From Iphinoe sp. HA4291-MV1 (lineage in GTDB: Bacteria > Cyanobacteriota > Cyanobacteriia > Cyanobacteriales > Nostocaceae): a stretch of 64,000 nucleotides of DNA. The stretch is from contig JAHHHH010000004.1 in assembly GCA_019359415.1 (NCBI GenBank), positions 62,001 to 126,000 of the forward strand, written 5' to 3'. Positions 17,547 to 26,847 of the stretch are shown in pieces (position 1 is the stretch's first letter; every line of letters starts with the position of its first letter). The position numbers were made by a program, and so were the translations under genes. The notes under the pieces were generated by a model. That model searched no databases, was not told the DNA's origin, and saw only the letters and a program-made list of their open reading frames with translations.

Positions 17547-19211
17547 ATGGCTAAACCTGTCATCATAACGGTTGACGATGATCCAGAAGTTTTGCAAGCC
17601 GTGGCGCGGGATCTGCGCCAAGAATATGGCGATCGCTTCCGAATTATCCGCGCTGAGTCTGGTACTAGTGCCTTGGAAGCTTTGGAACAACTCAAACTCC
17701 GCAATCAGCCAGTGTCGCTGTTTCTTGTAGATCAACGAATGCCGCATATGTCCGGCGTGGAGTTCTTAGAACAAGCCATGTCAATGTTCCCAGATGCAAA
17801 ACGTGCTTTACTCACTGCCTACGCAGATACTGATGCCGCTATTCGTGCCATCAACAACACAAAAATCGATTATTACTTAATGAAGCCGTGGGACCCACCA
17901 GAAGAACGCTTGTATCCAGTGCTGGACGATTTACTTGATGACTGGCAAGCAAGCTTCCACCCACCGTTTGAAGGGATTCGTGTCATCGGTAACCGCTGGT
18001 CCCCTCATTCTCATCAAGTTAAAGATTTCCTGGCGCGAAATCAAGTGCCTTACCAGTGGTTGGATATCGAATTCTCAGAAGAAGCACAAAAACTAGCAGA
18101 ATACGCTGAATGTGATAGATTACACCTGCCTCTCGTTCTTTTTGGTGACGGTTCCCACGTCATGCAGCCAACTAACCTGCAAGTTGCTGAGAAAATTGGG
18201 CTGCGAACCCAAGCAGAAAAACCGTTTTATGACTTGATTATCGTTGGTGGCGGTCCTGCTGGTTTAGCAGCTGCGGTGTATGGTGCATCAGAAGGGCTAC
18301 GCACAGTGATGATTGAACGTGAAGCCCCAGGAGGACAAGCAGGGACGAGTTCACGTATTGAAAATTACCTTGGTTTCCCAATTGGTTTAAGTGGTGGCGA
18401 TTTAGCGCGACGTGCTGTCACCCAAGCAAGGCGCTTTGGTGTCGAAATTCTGACACCACAAGAAGTTAAGGGTATACGCGTAGAAGATCAGTATCGATTT
18501 GTGCAACTAGGAGACGGTAGCGAAATTAGTTGCCATGCTCTGATGTTGGCGCTAGGTGTATCATGGCGACGGCTGGATGTCCCTGGACTTGACCGTTTGA
18601 CAGGTGCAGGGGTTTACTACGGTGCTGCACAAGCTGAAGCCATGAGTTGCCAAGGTGAAGAAGTTTACATCATTGGTGGCGCAAACTCAGCAGGACAAGC
18701 GGCGATGTACTTTTCTAGATACGCCAACCACGTGACAATGTTAGTACGTGGCGACTCCCTTACGAAGAGTATGTCCCAGTATTTGATTGACCAAATTGCT
18801 GAAACACCAAATATTACAGTCAAGACACATAGCAGTGTGATAGAAGCAAAAGGAGAAACAAGTTTAGAAGCCATTACTATTCACAATTCTTTGACAGGTG
18901 AAACGCAAACCGTTCCTGCAACATCACTATTTATTTTTATTGGTGCTGTTCCCCGTACTGAATGGTTAGATGGAGTGATTGAACGAGACGATCGCGGTTA
19001 TATCATAACAGGTCCAGACTTGCAAAAAGATGGACAACGCATCAAAGGATGGACGCTAGAACGCGATCCCTATTTGCTAGAAACGAACATCCCCGGAGTT
19101 TTCGCAGTCGGTGACGTGCGTCATGGTTCGGTGAAGCGAGTTGCTTCGGGCGTTGGTGAGGGTTCAATCTGCGTTCAGTTCGTCCATCGATATCTCAGTA
19201 ACGTGTTGTAA
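17547..19211 (+). CDS. Fused response regulator / glutaredoxin-like / thioredoxin-reductase-like protein
   Basis: A 554-residue three-part protein. Residues 1-130 are a receiver domain (acidic DDD at 10-12, phosphoacceptor D62 in VDQRMPHMSG, K113 in LMKPWD). Residues ~143-220 form a thioredoxin-fold segment (IRVIGNRWSPHSHQVKDFL) in which serines replace the expected CxxC. Residues ~228-554 are a thioredoxin-reductase-type flavoprotein with FAD site VGGGPAGLAAA (~233-243) and NAD(P)H site IIGGANSAGQAA (~374-385). The canonical CATC redox pair is absent; the matching place reads YYGAAQAEAMSC. NCBI annotates such proteins as fused response regulator/thioredoxin-disulfide reductase. Two histidine kinases follow, so it is probably a phosphorylation-controlled flavin output protein. 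Its substrate is unknown. Confidence 0.9.
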   Translation: MAKPVIITVDDDPEVLQAVARDLRQEYGDRFRIIRAESGTSALEALEQLKLRNQPVSLFLVDQRMPHMSGVEFLEQAMSMFPDAKRALLTAYADTDAAIRAINNTKIDYYLMKPWDPPEERLYPVLDDLLDDWQASFHPPFEGIRVIGNRWSPHSHQVKDFLARNQVPYQWLDIEFSEEAQKLAEYAECDRLHLPLVLFGDGSHVMQPTNLQVAEKIGLRTQAEKPFYDLIIVGGGPAGLAAAVYGASEGLRTVMIEREAPGGQAGTSSRIENYLGFPIGLSGGDLARRAVTQARRFGVEILTPQEVKGIRVEDQYRFVQLGDGSEISCHALMLALGVSWRRLDVPGLDRLTGAGVYYGAAQAEAMSCQGEEVYIIGGANSAGQAAMYFSRYANHVTMLVRGDSLTKSMSQYLIDQIAETPNITVKTHSSVIEAKGETSLEAITIHNSLTGETQTVPATSLFIFIGAVPRTEWLDGVIERDDRGYIITGPDLQKDGQRIKGWTLERDPYLLETNIPGVFAVGDVRHGSVKRVASGVGEGSICVQFVHRYLSNVL

Positions 19212-19359
19212 TGCTCAACATGAGTTCACAAATTGTCTGGCAGATACATTCTCGATTTCTGTCAGACAAGTCAGCTTTTCCTGTGTTGCTGAAAACTTTA
19301 ATATTGGGAATATATTGGATTAGATGTCAATATTGATTTAGAACTCAGAGGTGACAATC

Positions 19360-19581
19360 ATGCAAGAAATAACTCTCGCTGAAGCATCTAAAAATCCGCT
19401 TGAATTAATTGAAGCAGCCATGAGTGGTGAAGAAATCGTGATTACAAAAGACAATCAGCCTGTTGTCAAATTAACCCCTGTATCCCCTGAACGTCGTTCG
19501 CTGTTTGGGAGTGCTAAAGGCTTGATTACAATATCAGATGATTTTGATGAACCGCTGGAAGACTTTAAGGATTACATGTAA
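19360..19581 (+). CDS. Phd/YefM-family antitoxin
   Basis: A 73-residue protein starting MQEITLAEASKNPLELIEAAMSGEEIVITKDNQPVVKL, the Phd/YefM DNA-binding fold in which the N-terminal half represses the operon and the C-terminal tail (SDDFDEPLEDFKDYM) wraps the toxin. The ATG at 19360 is preceded by AGAGGTG; the frame opens nine bases earlier with GTG. Its last base overlaps the first base of the PIN toxin gene, the usual translational coupling. It interrupts the signalling gene group at 17.5-23.6 kb. Confidence 0.9.
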   Translation: MQEITLAEASKNPLELIEAAMSGEEIVITKDNQPVVKLTPVSPERRSLFGSAKGLITISDDFDEPLEDFKDYM

Positions 19582-19967
19582 TGAGGCTGCTGTTGGATAC
19601 TCATACATTCATTTGGTTTTTTACAGGCAATACAAAAATCAGCAACCAAGTAAGGGTGCTAATTGAAAATGAGGATAATGAAAAGCTGCTAAGTACAGCT
19701 AGTGTCTGGGAGATGGCAATTAAACAAAGTACGGGTAAGCTGAGTTTTCATCTCCCATTTAAAATATTCATAGAGCAGCAACTCAAGCTTAATGACTTCA
19801 ATTTACTAGACATCAATCTTGACCACCTTTCTGTTGTTGCAACTCTACCTTTGTATCATCGAGACCCATTTGACAGACTTTTAATTGCACAGTCTATTGT
19901 AGAAAAAATACCGATTTTGAGTACTGATTCAGCCTTGGATGCCTATCCTATTGAACGGCTGTGGTAG
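19581..19967 (+). CDS. PIN-domain (VapC-like) toxin ribonuclease
   Basis: A 128-residue PIN domain. Acidic active-site residues are visible in LLLDTHTFIWFF (Asp), SVWEMAIKQ (Glu), HRDPFDRLLIAQ (two Asp) and LSTDSALDAY (Asp). It belongs to the PIN subgroup with the HRDPFDR motif that pairs with Phd-type antitoxins in cyanobacteria. PIN toxins cleave tRNA or rRNA when freed from the antitoxin. All catalytic residues are present, so it is likely active. The gene start overlaps the antitoxin stop. Confidence 0.9.
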   Translation: MRLLLDTHTFIWFFTGNTKISNQVRVLIENEDNEKLLSTASVWEMAIKQSTGKLSFHLPFKIFIEQQLKLNDFNLLDINLDHLSVVATLPLYHRDPFDRLLIAQSIVEKIPILSTDSALDAYPIERLW

Positions 19968-20006
19968 ATAGCAATTATTAAATATAATTAAATATAAGGA
20001 GTTGCC

Positions 20007-21392
20007 ATGTTGCACGACCCAAATCAAACGACGCTGTTTCCTAAATTGCCAGATGATGCTTTGGAGGAGATGAAGCAGTTTGGTACTGAAATACAACTTA
20101 ACACGGGCGATGTATTGTTTAGTGAAGGTGACTCAAACTATAACTTTTTCGTGGTCTTAGAGGGCGAAATTGAAATTACTAAGCAAGTTGGTGTTGAAAC
20201 GAAAGTGCTTATTATTCATCGTCGTGGTGATTTCATGGGCGAACTTTCAATTCTGACAGGTTCAGGTGCCATTGCTAATGCTCATGCGATCGCACGGAGT
20301 CGCGTTTTACAAATTGACGTTGAAACATTTAGACATATCCTTATTGAATGTTCACCTCTTGCTGAGGTGATTCTCTCTGCTATGGCAGGACGAACCAAAG
20401 AGGTGGAAGCGCAATTACGACAGCAAGAAAAGATGGCAGCGCTCGGTAAAATGTCAGCAGGATTAGCACACGAATTGAATAACCCAGGCGCAGCAGCGCG
20501 ACGGGCGGCTAGTCAATTGCGCGAGAATTTTCAAAACTTACAAACTCTAGCTTTACAACTCAATTTACTATCTAAAGAACAACTAAAATTTATTACTGAT
20601 ATTCAACATCAAGCAACAGAATACGCTACCCATTCACCTAAACTTGACCCTCTTACCTGTAGCGATAAAGAAGATGAAGTGACAGAATGGTTGGAAGACC
20701 ATGATATCAGTAATAGTTGGAAATTTGCTCCTACATTAGTTAATGCCGGACTGGATACCGAAAAGCTTGATACTCTTGCTGACAATATCCCCATTGACTG
20801 TCTAGAACATGTCCTCAAATGGCTTGACGCGACACTTTCATCTTTTGGGCTGATTCATGAAATTGAGCAAAGTACTGTTCGTATTTCTGAGTTGGTGAAA
20901 GCTATTAAAGGCTATTCTTACATGGATCAAGCGCCTCTGCAAGAAATAGATGTGCATGAGGGAATTGAAAATACTTTGCTTATCCTCCATCATCGCCTGA
21001 AAAAGGGAATTATGATTAACCGAGAGTATGATCGCACTCTGCCAAAAATTTGTGCTTATGCCAGTGAACTGAATCAAGTGTGGACAAATTTAATTGATAA
21101 TGCCATAGATGCAATGAAGAGCAAAGGCAATTTAACTATTCGTACTTATAGAGAGAATAATTGTATTGTTGTGGAAATTGTTGATACAGGAGTAGGTATT
21201 CCACCAGCTATTCAATCTCGAATTTTTGAACCATTTTTTACGACCAAAGGAGTAGGTAAAGGAACTGGCTTAGGTTTAGAAATTGCCTATCGCATTGTTG
21301 TTAACAAACATCATGGTGACATCCACTTTGAATCCCAACCTGGTAATACACGCTTTCGAGTGCGTTTGCCTATTCAACTTGTGAATCATTGA
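20007..21392 (+). CDS. Cyclic-nucleotide-domain histidine kinase (copy 1)
   Basis: A 461-residue soluble kinase. Residues ~15-130 are a CRP-like cyclic-nucleotide-binding domain (LFSEGDSNYNFFVVLEGEIEI, GDFMGELSILTG). A short coiled-coil linker leads to the H-box KMSAGLAHELNNPGAAARRA, with H155 as the phosphoacceptor. The C-terminal HATPase domain has ELNQVWTNLIDNAIDAM (N box), VDTGVGIPP (G1) and GKGTGLGLEIAY (G2). No membrane segment is present. The CRP-type phosphate-binding cassette is degenerate, so the ligand may not be cAMP. An SD (AAGGAG) precedes the ATG. It most likely phosphorylates the receiver domain of the fusion protein encoded 800 bases upstream. Confidence 0.9.
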   Translation: MLHDPNQTTLFPKLPDDALEEMKQFGTEIQLNTGDVLFSEGDSNYNFFVVLEGEIEITKQVGVETKVLIIHRRGDFMGELSILTGSGAIANAHAIARSRVLQIDVETFRHILIECSPLAEVILSAMAGRTKEVEAQLRQQEKMAALGKMSAGLAHELNNPGAAARRAASQLRENFQNLQTLALQLNLLSKEQLKFITDIQHQATEYATHSPKLDPLTCSDKEDEVTEWLEDHDISNSWKFAPTLVNAGLDTEKLDTLADNIPIDCLEHVLKWLDATLSSFGLIHEIEQSTVRISELVKAIKGYSYMDQAPLQEIDVHEGIENTLLILHHRLKKGIMINREYDRTLPKICAYASELNQVWTNLIDNAIDAMKSKGNLTIRTYRENNCIVVEIVDTGVGIPPAIQSRIFEPFFTTKGVGKGTGLGLEIAYRIVVNKHHGDIHFESQPGNTRFRVRLPIQLVNH

Positions 21393-21440
21393 TGTTAAGG
21401 GGTTTCTGAGTAGAATTTTACCAGGATTGACTGCAAGCTT

Positions 21441-21980
21441 ATGACTGAGATTTTTCAAACACAGCGCCTGATTGTCCGTGAGTGGATACTTGAAGTTGAT
21501 GCTGCACAAGCCTTTGAAATTTATGGCGATTCAGAGGTAGTGCGCTTTCTTAGTGGCAAACCCGAGGAGAATGAAAAAACTCAACGAGAAAGTCTCCAAC
21601 GACTGACTGAGCGCTATGCCCAGTTGAATAATGGTACTGGCTCCTGGGCAATTGTTGAAAAGCAAACCGGAGAAATTGTAGGAACTATCCTGTTAAAACA
21701 ACTACCTGATAACCAGGGCAAACCAACTCAAGATTATGAAGTGGGTTGGCATTTAAAGAAAGCAGCTTGGGGCAAAGGTTATGCAACCGAAGCTGGACGA
21801 GGTGCTATTGAATATGGATTTAATATTCTTAAATTATCAGTTATCTATGCGGTGGTAAAGCCTGAAAATCACGCTTCAATTCGGGTAACTCAACGGCTTG
21901 GCATGATACCAATGGGTCGCACTCACAAATATTATAGTGTTGAACTGGAGTTATTTAAACTAGATGCAGAACATAGATAG
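21441..21980 (+). CDS. GNAT-family N-acetyltransferase (RimJ/RimL-like)
   Basis: A 179-residue acetyltransferase beginning with QTQRLIVREW, the usual first strand of the RimJ/RimL subgroup. The acetyl-CoA site is in the VGWHLKKAAWGKGYATEAGRG segment (Q/R-x-x-G-x-G/A variant), and the final core strand NHASIRVTQRLGMIPMG is typical. These enzymes acetylate protein N-termini, ribosomal proteins or small amines; the substrate here is unknown. It lies between the two histidine kinase genes, 48 bases after the first. Confidence 0.88.
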   Translation: MTEIFQTQRLIVREWILEVDAAQAFEIYGDSEVVRFLSGKPEENEKTQRESLQRLTERYAQLNNGTGSWAIVEKQTGEIVGTILLKQLPDNQGKPTQDYEVGWHLKKAAWGKGYATEAGRGAIEYGFNILKLSVIYAVVKPENHASIRVTQRLGMIPMGRTHKYYSVELELFKLDAEHR

Positions 21981-22076
21981 ATTATCGTCAGTTTATAAGT
22001 TAATTATTTCAAACTCAAACATGATTTTTCATTAAAAAAGTAAAATTCTTACAAAAGTCTATTTTATGGAAATGAA

Positions 22077-22164
22077 ACCACAGATAAACCTTGCCCTAGA
22101 GCGAAGGGAAGGGATAGAGGCACACAGATTAATTATCTGTGTAAATCTTGTGTGCATCTGTGGT
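22077..22164. repeat. Nested palindromic repeat
   Basis: The outer arms ACCACAGAT (22077-22085) and ATCTGTGGT (22156-22164) enclose an inner hairpin ACACAGAT-TAATT-ATCTGTGT. All four arms share the core ACAGAT. Such elements are non-coding and dispersed in Nostocales genomes. It sits just upstream of the second kinase gene. Confidence 0.7.
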
Positions 22165-22232
22165 TCAAAATATCCAAAACCTGGATTTTTACAAAAAACA
22201 CTGTTCTAGCCATTCATTCAAAAGGTGTCATC

Positions 22233-23633
22233 ATGCTCGATATAGAAACTTTACGGCAAGTTCCTCTTTTTTCTAAGTTACCAAGTGAACAGTTGCAATG
22301 GCTACTTGAGCAGGGTGTTGAAGTTTGGCGAGAACCTGGAGAAATTCATCGCCGTGAAGGTGAGCCTGCTAACCATGTTTTTATACTGTTAGAAGGTCAA
22401 ATTCGGATTACGCAAAAAGTTGGCAATCAAGAAATTTTGTTGGCAATGTACGAATCAAAAACGCTGTTTGGTGAATTGCCTGTTTTAATGGGTCAGACAC
22501 ATTTTTGGGCTAGTGGTCGCGCTGTGACTCGCTGCCATATTCTAGAATTGCCAAACCAGGTATTTTGGGAAATGCTTTCAAGCTGTACTTGCGTCATGAC
22601 TGCGATTCTTCGCACAATGGCAGAACGGTTGCAAGCGGTACAGACGATGTCACAGCACAGAGAAAAACTAGTCGCATTAGGCACTTTGGCTGCAGGATTG
22701 GCACACGAGTTGAATAACCCTGCTTCCGCATGTCGTAGAGCTGTGGGACAATTACGCCAAACTAGGCAAGTGTTGCAGCCTCTCACTGTAAAGCTAAATC
22801 AAAAAGAAATGACTTGCGACCAAAAAGCGTTTGTTGCTAAATTGCAGCAAGATGCTATTGCCGATGCAAAAACAGCAGCCAGACTCGATCCACTGACGCA
22901 AAGCGATCGCGAAGATGAGGTGATGCAATGGCTAGAAGCACACAACGTTGGCAATAGCTGGAAACTTGCTCCCACACTCGTTACAGCAGGACTTGATATC
23001 GATTGGCTGGAGAATGTTAAGAAAAATGTAGGTGAATTATTACTGAGTAATGTCTTGACTTGGACAGAGATATCGCTACAAGAATGGGGTTTGTTAGACG
23101 AACTTGACCATTGTACAACCCGAATCTCTACTCTGGTTGATGCCGTCAAAGATTACTCCTACATGGATCGCGCACCCCTACAGGAAATAGATGTTCATGA
23201 GGGTATAGAAAGTACTCTTACAATGTTGAGTCACAAGTTAAAGCATAGTCATGTGGTAGTCACGCGAGAGTATGACTGTAAAGTACCACTTATCAGTGCC
23301 TACGGCAGAGAACTCAATCAAGTTTGGACGAATTTGATTGATAATGCTATTGATGCCATTAATGGGCAAGATGGTCAAATCTGTATTCGCACAAGTTGTG
23401 AAAGTGACTTTCTGCTAGTAGAAATTGCTGATAATGGACCGGGAATTCCTCCTGAGCTACAGTCTCACATTTTTGAGCCATTTTTTACAACAAAAGGAGT
23501 AGGTAAAGGCACTGGATTAGGTTTGCATATTGTCTACCGCACTGTTGTGGAACAGCATCAGGGCGATATTCGGGTGATGTCTCAGCCTGGAGATACTAGA
23601 TTTCAGGTGCGTTTGCCGATTAATTTGTCGTAA
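22233..23633 (+). CDS. Cyclic-nucleotide-domain histidine kinase (copy 2)
   Basis: A 466-residue paralogue of the kinase at 20007, with the same order: cyclic-nucleotide-binding domain (residues ~10-130, HRREGEPANHVFILLEGQIRI and LFGELPVLMG), H-box TLAAGLAHELNNPASACRRA with H158, and a HATPase domain (ELNQVWTNLIDNAIDAI, ADNGPGIPP, GKGTGLGLHIVY). The frame extends upstream to 22152, but the ATG at 22233 with AAAGGTG before it matches the length of copy 1. The two kinases keep the same unusual insert between H-box and ATPase domain (DREDEVMQWLEAHN in this copy). They arose by duplication and probably signal different inputs to one receiver. Confidence 0.9.
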   Translation: MLDIETLRQVPLFSKLPSEQLQWLLEQGVEVWREPGEIHRREGEPANHVFILLEGQIRITQKVGNQEILLAMYESKTLFGELPVLMGQTHFWASGRAVTRCHILELPNQVFWEMLSSCTCVMTAILRTMAERLQAVQTMSQHREKLVALGTLAAGLAHELNNPASACRRAVGQLRQTRQVLQPLTVKLNQKEMTCDQKAFVAKLQQDAIADAKTAARLDPLTQSDREDEVMQWLEAHNVGNSWKLAPTLVTAGLDIDWLENVKKNVGELLLSNVLTWTEISLQEWGLLDELDHCTTRISTLVDAVKDYSYMDRAPLQEIDVHEGIESTLTMLSHKLKHSHVVVTREYDCKVPLISAYGRELNQVWTNLIDNAIDAINGQDGQICIRTSCESDFLLVEIADNGPGIPPELQSHIFEPFFTTKGVGKGTGLGLHIVYRTVVEQHQGDIRVMSQPGDTRFQVRLPINLS

Positions 23634-24137
23634 AAAGTAATCTGCAATTAGACCTGATTTGCTATGACGATTAAGATGCAATACTTTTGTGATAGAGCAG
23701 TTTATGTCATGCTGTTAGCGTGAATATTATGTTGTTGCTCTCAATGAGGGTGAAATCACAAATTCACGCACTCAGAAAGACCTGATTAATGTAGCAGTGA
23801 AAATCAATTTCTTGGAGCGTTGAACGCTAGAAATCAGTTTTTTTGTCAAAAGTTAATTGTGAGAGCATCCCAAATGTGTAAATTTATTTTATTTTGTAGT
23901 GCGCACCGGACAGCCCGCTTTCAATTGAAGTAGGGAGCTTTCCGGCTCCCAAAACCCGTCCTTTTTGCATGCATTGGGATGCTCCCGTTATTTGTCCCTA
24001 ACAAGAACAAATGACTTTTACTAGGATAGCATTGCCTCAAAAAATGATAAAGCTAAACTTCGCAACACGGGTGCGCCTACTGCCATCTCTATTGCTTGCC
24101 CAGAGAGCGTTTCCTGCCTTATACTTGGTGCCTTTCT
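23634..24137. other. Intergenic region containing a short mobile element
   Basis: Between the second kinase and a convergent small gene there is no coding sequence. The recognisable content is a 126-base inverted-repeat element (23861-23986). Confidence 0.6.
23861..23986. mobile_element. Non-autonomous element, GGGAGCATCCC family, copy 1
   Basis: 126 bases bounded by GAGAGCATCCCAA on the left and TTGGGATGCTCCC on the right. The flanks GTTAATTGT (23852-23860) and GTTATTTGT (23987-23995) match at 8 of 9 positions, as expected of a slightly decayed 9-bp target duplication. The interior has an additional hairpin (GGGAGC...GGCTCCC) and no gene. The same ends and a perfect 9-bp duplication occur at 27198-27311, which supports the assignment. 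Confidence 0.8.
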
Positions 24138-24644
24138 TCAATTGAAAACTGTACTATTGGATGAATAGAGACGCAAGGAGTTTCTGTCATAAATTCCCTC
24201 TGACAACCTTTCGTCAGGATAGAAGTCTAACGAAACTTTTATCTCAAAATTTTCTGAACTTTTCATATTTGTAATTGACAGAGAATCAGATATATTCTCA
24301 TCATTCGTGGAAATAACTTGTTTGTTTGATGGAGAAAATTCTAAAGTGACTCTAATCTCAAGTTTGCCTTTTTGCTTACCACTATTATCAGACATAAGCA
24401 GTTCACATTGTATTCCTTGCCTGAGAGAAAATTGCCATTCAACTCGATTAAATATGCCTTGAATGTTCCTTTTTTTGAAATATTTTTTAATAAATTTGTC
24501 TTTGCATGATAAATTTAAATCATTTCCCTTCGGTTCAAAATCTCTAAGGACTTGGTTGACAATTTGAACTGCATTCAAAATGTTATCTTCTAAGAAAATA
24601 ACATTATTTTCTCGCTTCAATCGGTTCAATTGGTTAGTCAACAT
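24138..24644 (-). CDS. Hypothetical protein
   Basis: A 168-residue soluble protein without signal peptide or membrane segment. It has a helical N-terminus (NQLNRLKRENNVIFLEDNILNAVQIVNQVLRDF) and two parallel strand motifs of the same kind (LEIRVTLEFSP and FEIKVSLDFYPDE), suggesting an internal repeat of a beta element. I do not recognise the family. It may be specific to cyanobacteria. Upstream (toward 25.4 kb) lies the long regulatory region of dnaB on the other strand. Confidence 0.6.
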   Translation of the reverse strand: MLTNQLNRLKRENNVIFLEDNILNAVQIVNQVLRDFEPKGNDLNLSCKDKFIKKYFKKRNIQGIFNRVEWQFSLRQGIQCELLMSDNSGKQKGKLEIRVTLEFSPSNKQVISTNDENISDSLSITNMKSSENFEIKVSLDFYPDERLSEGIYDRNSLRLYSSNSTVFN

Positions 24645-25440
24645 ATTGAAATAACCTCCGTACTAATCCTGAGTTCTTGAGATTGTCTTATCAATCTCTG
24701 TGAAGAAATTGAATTTTTGTCAAATAGAGCATATGGTAGACGCTCGGAGGGCGACTTTCCGTAAACGTTTAGCAGCTTCCTGTAAAGTCCAATGTAAAGC
24801 TTTTTGGGCTTTACATAGACCCCAAAGAGGGCTTCACAAAGGGTAGATTAGGGTTGGATAGACAAATAATTTACTTTATCTATCTACGTAGACGACGTAT
24901 TGAAAACTACAATTTCTCAAATTCTACGACACTATTCAACTCGATTAAAGTATTGTGAGAAACAGATATTTGCATCGAGTTGATATTGTAAAAACGTTAA
25001 GACAGTTATTGTTGTAAAAGTTATAAGACACACTCAAATTTTTGTTTCAATTTTTTGCACTGAGGTAGCAACCATGATATATTCAAAACTCCCAAAAAAT
25101 AAGGAAAAACCATCGGTGGACATCTCAATGACGGATGTATGATCTACACAACTGCCAAAATACTTTGCGGTTCTTATTTAAAATAAGCACGTTAATAGCC
25201 ATTCTAGCAGTATATTTGAAATTATGTTAATTTTTGCGTCTTAACACATGACTAAAGTAATTCACTACACTACATTAACGCACCTTATGCCTTCAAAAGC
25301 CCACTTCTCAATCAATTCTTAATCTATATAGTGTAGAAACACTTCAAACAACATACATATAAATGTAGATTTGGTCTCAAAGGGTAATAATGAACCATAG
25401 TATAAAATCTAAAATATAAATTTAAAATATAAATTTACTT
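24645..25440. other. 796-base intergenic region upstream of dnaB
   Basis: No gene is visible. It holds an 8-bp-stem hairpin (TGTAAAGC at 24793-24800 with GCTTTACA at 24808-24815) and a tandem pair of the 13-mer AAAATATAAATTT (25411-25436) directly before the dnaB start, which lacks a clear ribosome binding site. The promoters of dnaB and of the divergent small gene should lie here. Confidence 0.6.
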
Positions 25441-26793
25441 ATGTCTGAAGAACTGAACTTTCAAAGTCATGGTATGGATCGCCTCCCTCCTCAAAACATT
25501 GAGGCGGAAGAAGCAATATTGGGAGGGATTTTGCTAGATCCAGAAGCGATAAGCAGAGTGGGCGATCGCTTGATTCCAGACGCTTTTTATGTTAGTGCTC
25601 ATAAAGACATCTATCAAGTCACTGTGAGGTTGCATAACCAAGGTAAGCCTACAGACTTGCTTGCGGTGATAAATTGGCTAACCGACCACGACATGCTAAC
25701 CCGTGTTGGCGGTAGAAATAAATTAGCAACGCTAGTAAACCGCACAGTGTCAGCCGTCAACATCGACGCTTTAGCAGATTTAGTCATGGAAAAATATTTA
25801 CGGCGTCAGTTAATCAAAGCTGGTCATGAAATTGTGCATCTGGGTTACCAAACAGAGATCGAGTTACCAAAGGTTTTAGACCAAGCAGAACAAAAAGTAT
25901 TCAGCATCACTCAAGAACGTCCTCAAGTTGGTCTGGTTCACATTTCCGACACCCTAATTAATACTTTCCAAGATATTGAAACTCTCAATCAAGGTGTCGC
26001 TCTACCAGGAATTCCCTGCGGTTTTTATGATTTAGATGCAATAACCAGCGGTTTTCAGCGTTCTGATTTGATTGTTGTTGCTGGTCGTCCATCAATGGGG
26101 AAAACGGCCTTTTGCTTGAATCTCGCTCATAACATTGCAGCTTCATATAAATTCCCAGTTGCTATTTTCAGCTTAGAAATGTCAAAACAACAACTGGTAC
26201 AGCGATTATTAGCAAGTGAGGCGGGAATAGAAACGACTTATTTGCGGAGTGGACGCATTAGTCAAACTCAATGGGAACCTTTAAGCCGTGCTATTGGTAT
26301 GCTCTCTGATATGCCAATTTATATTGATGATACGCCAAATATTACTGTCACAGAAATGCGTAGTCAGGCGCGGCGTTTGCAAGCAGAAATAGGGACAGAA
26401 TTAGGACTAATTGTTATAGATTACTTGCAATTAATGGAAGGAGCGGGCGATAATCGCGTGCAGGAAATATCAAAAATTACCAGAAATCTTAAAGGTTTAG
26501 CTCGTGAATTATGTGTTCCAGTGATTGCTCTATCTCAGTTGAGTCGGGGAGTCGAATCACGAACTAACAAGCGTCCCATGTTATCTGATTTGAGAGAAAG
26601 TGGAAGTATCGAGCAGGATGCAGATTTAGTCATCATGTTGTACAGAGATGACTATTATAACATCGACAGCCCTGATAGAGGAGTTACCGAGGTCATCATA
26701 GCTAAACACCGCAACGGTCCAACAGGTACTGTTAAACTTTTATTCGACCCACAATTTACCAAGTTTAAAAATTTCGCCAGACCGAATTATTGA
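25441..26793 (+). CDS. dnaB: Replicative DNA helicase DnaB
   Basis: A 450-residue hexameric helicase that unwinds DNA at the replication fork and loads primase. The N-terminal domain (RLPPQNIEAEEAILGGILLD) is followed by the RecA-like domain with Walker A VVAGRPSMGKTAFCLNLAHN, Walker B LGLIVIDYLQLM, the DnaB motif ALSQLSRGVESRTNKRPMLSDLRESGSIEQDAD and the C-terminal RNGPTG arginine-finger region. Many cyanobacterial dnaB genes contain an intein; this one is uninterrupted across the Walker A and H4 positions. It is monocistronic by spacing. Its position next to the repeat-rich region is not functionally informative. Confidence 0.97.
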   Translation: MSEELNFQSHGMDRLPPQNIEAEEAILGGILLDPEAISRVGDRLIPDAFYVSAHKDIYQVTVRLHNQGKPTDLLAVINWLTDHDMLTRVGGRNKLATLVNRTVSAVNIDALADLVMEKYLRRQLIKAGHEIVHLGYQTEIELPKVLDQAEQKVFSITQERPQVGLVHISDTLINTFQDIETLNQGVALPGIPCGFYDLDAITSGFQRSDLIVVAGRPSMGKTAFCLNLAHNIAASYKFPVAIFSLEMSKQQLVQRLLASEAGIETTYLRSGRISQTQWEPLSRAIGMLSDMPIYIDDTPNITVTEMRSQARRLQAEIGTELGLIVIDYLQLMEGAGDNRVQEISKITRNLKGLARELCVPVIALSQLSRGVESRTNKRPMLSDLRESGSIEQDADLVIMLYRDDYYNIDSPDRGVTEVIIAKHRNGPTGTVKLLFDPQFTKFKNFARPNY

Positions 26794-26819
26794 AATAGTC
26801 TCACCAAACAAGGCAAAAG

Positions 26820-26847
26820 TTAACCCTTCGGCTCCGCTCAGGGTTAA
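26820..26847 (+). terminator. Hairpin downstream of dnaB
   Basis: An 8-bp stem TTAACCCT / AGGGTTAA, 27 bases after the dnaB stop, with a GC-rich loop. No T-run follows. It may stabilise or end the transcript, or be a dispersed repeat. Confidence 0.4.

Noticed and set aside
25441-26793. Intein in dnaB
   Set aside because: The Walker A, B and H4 regions are continuous and the protein has the normal 450 residues.
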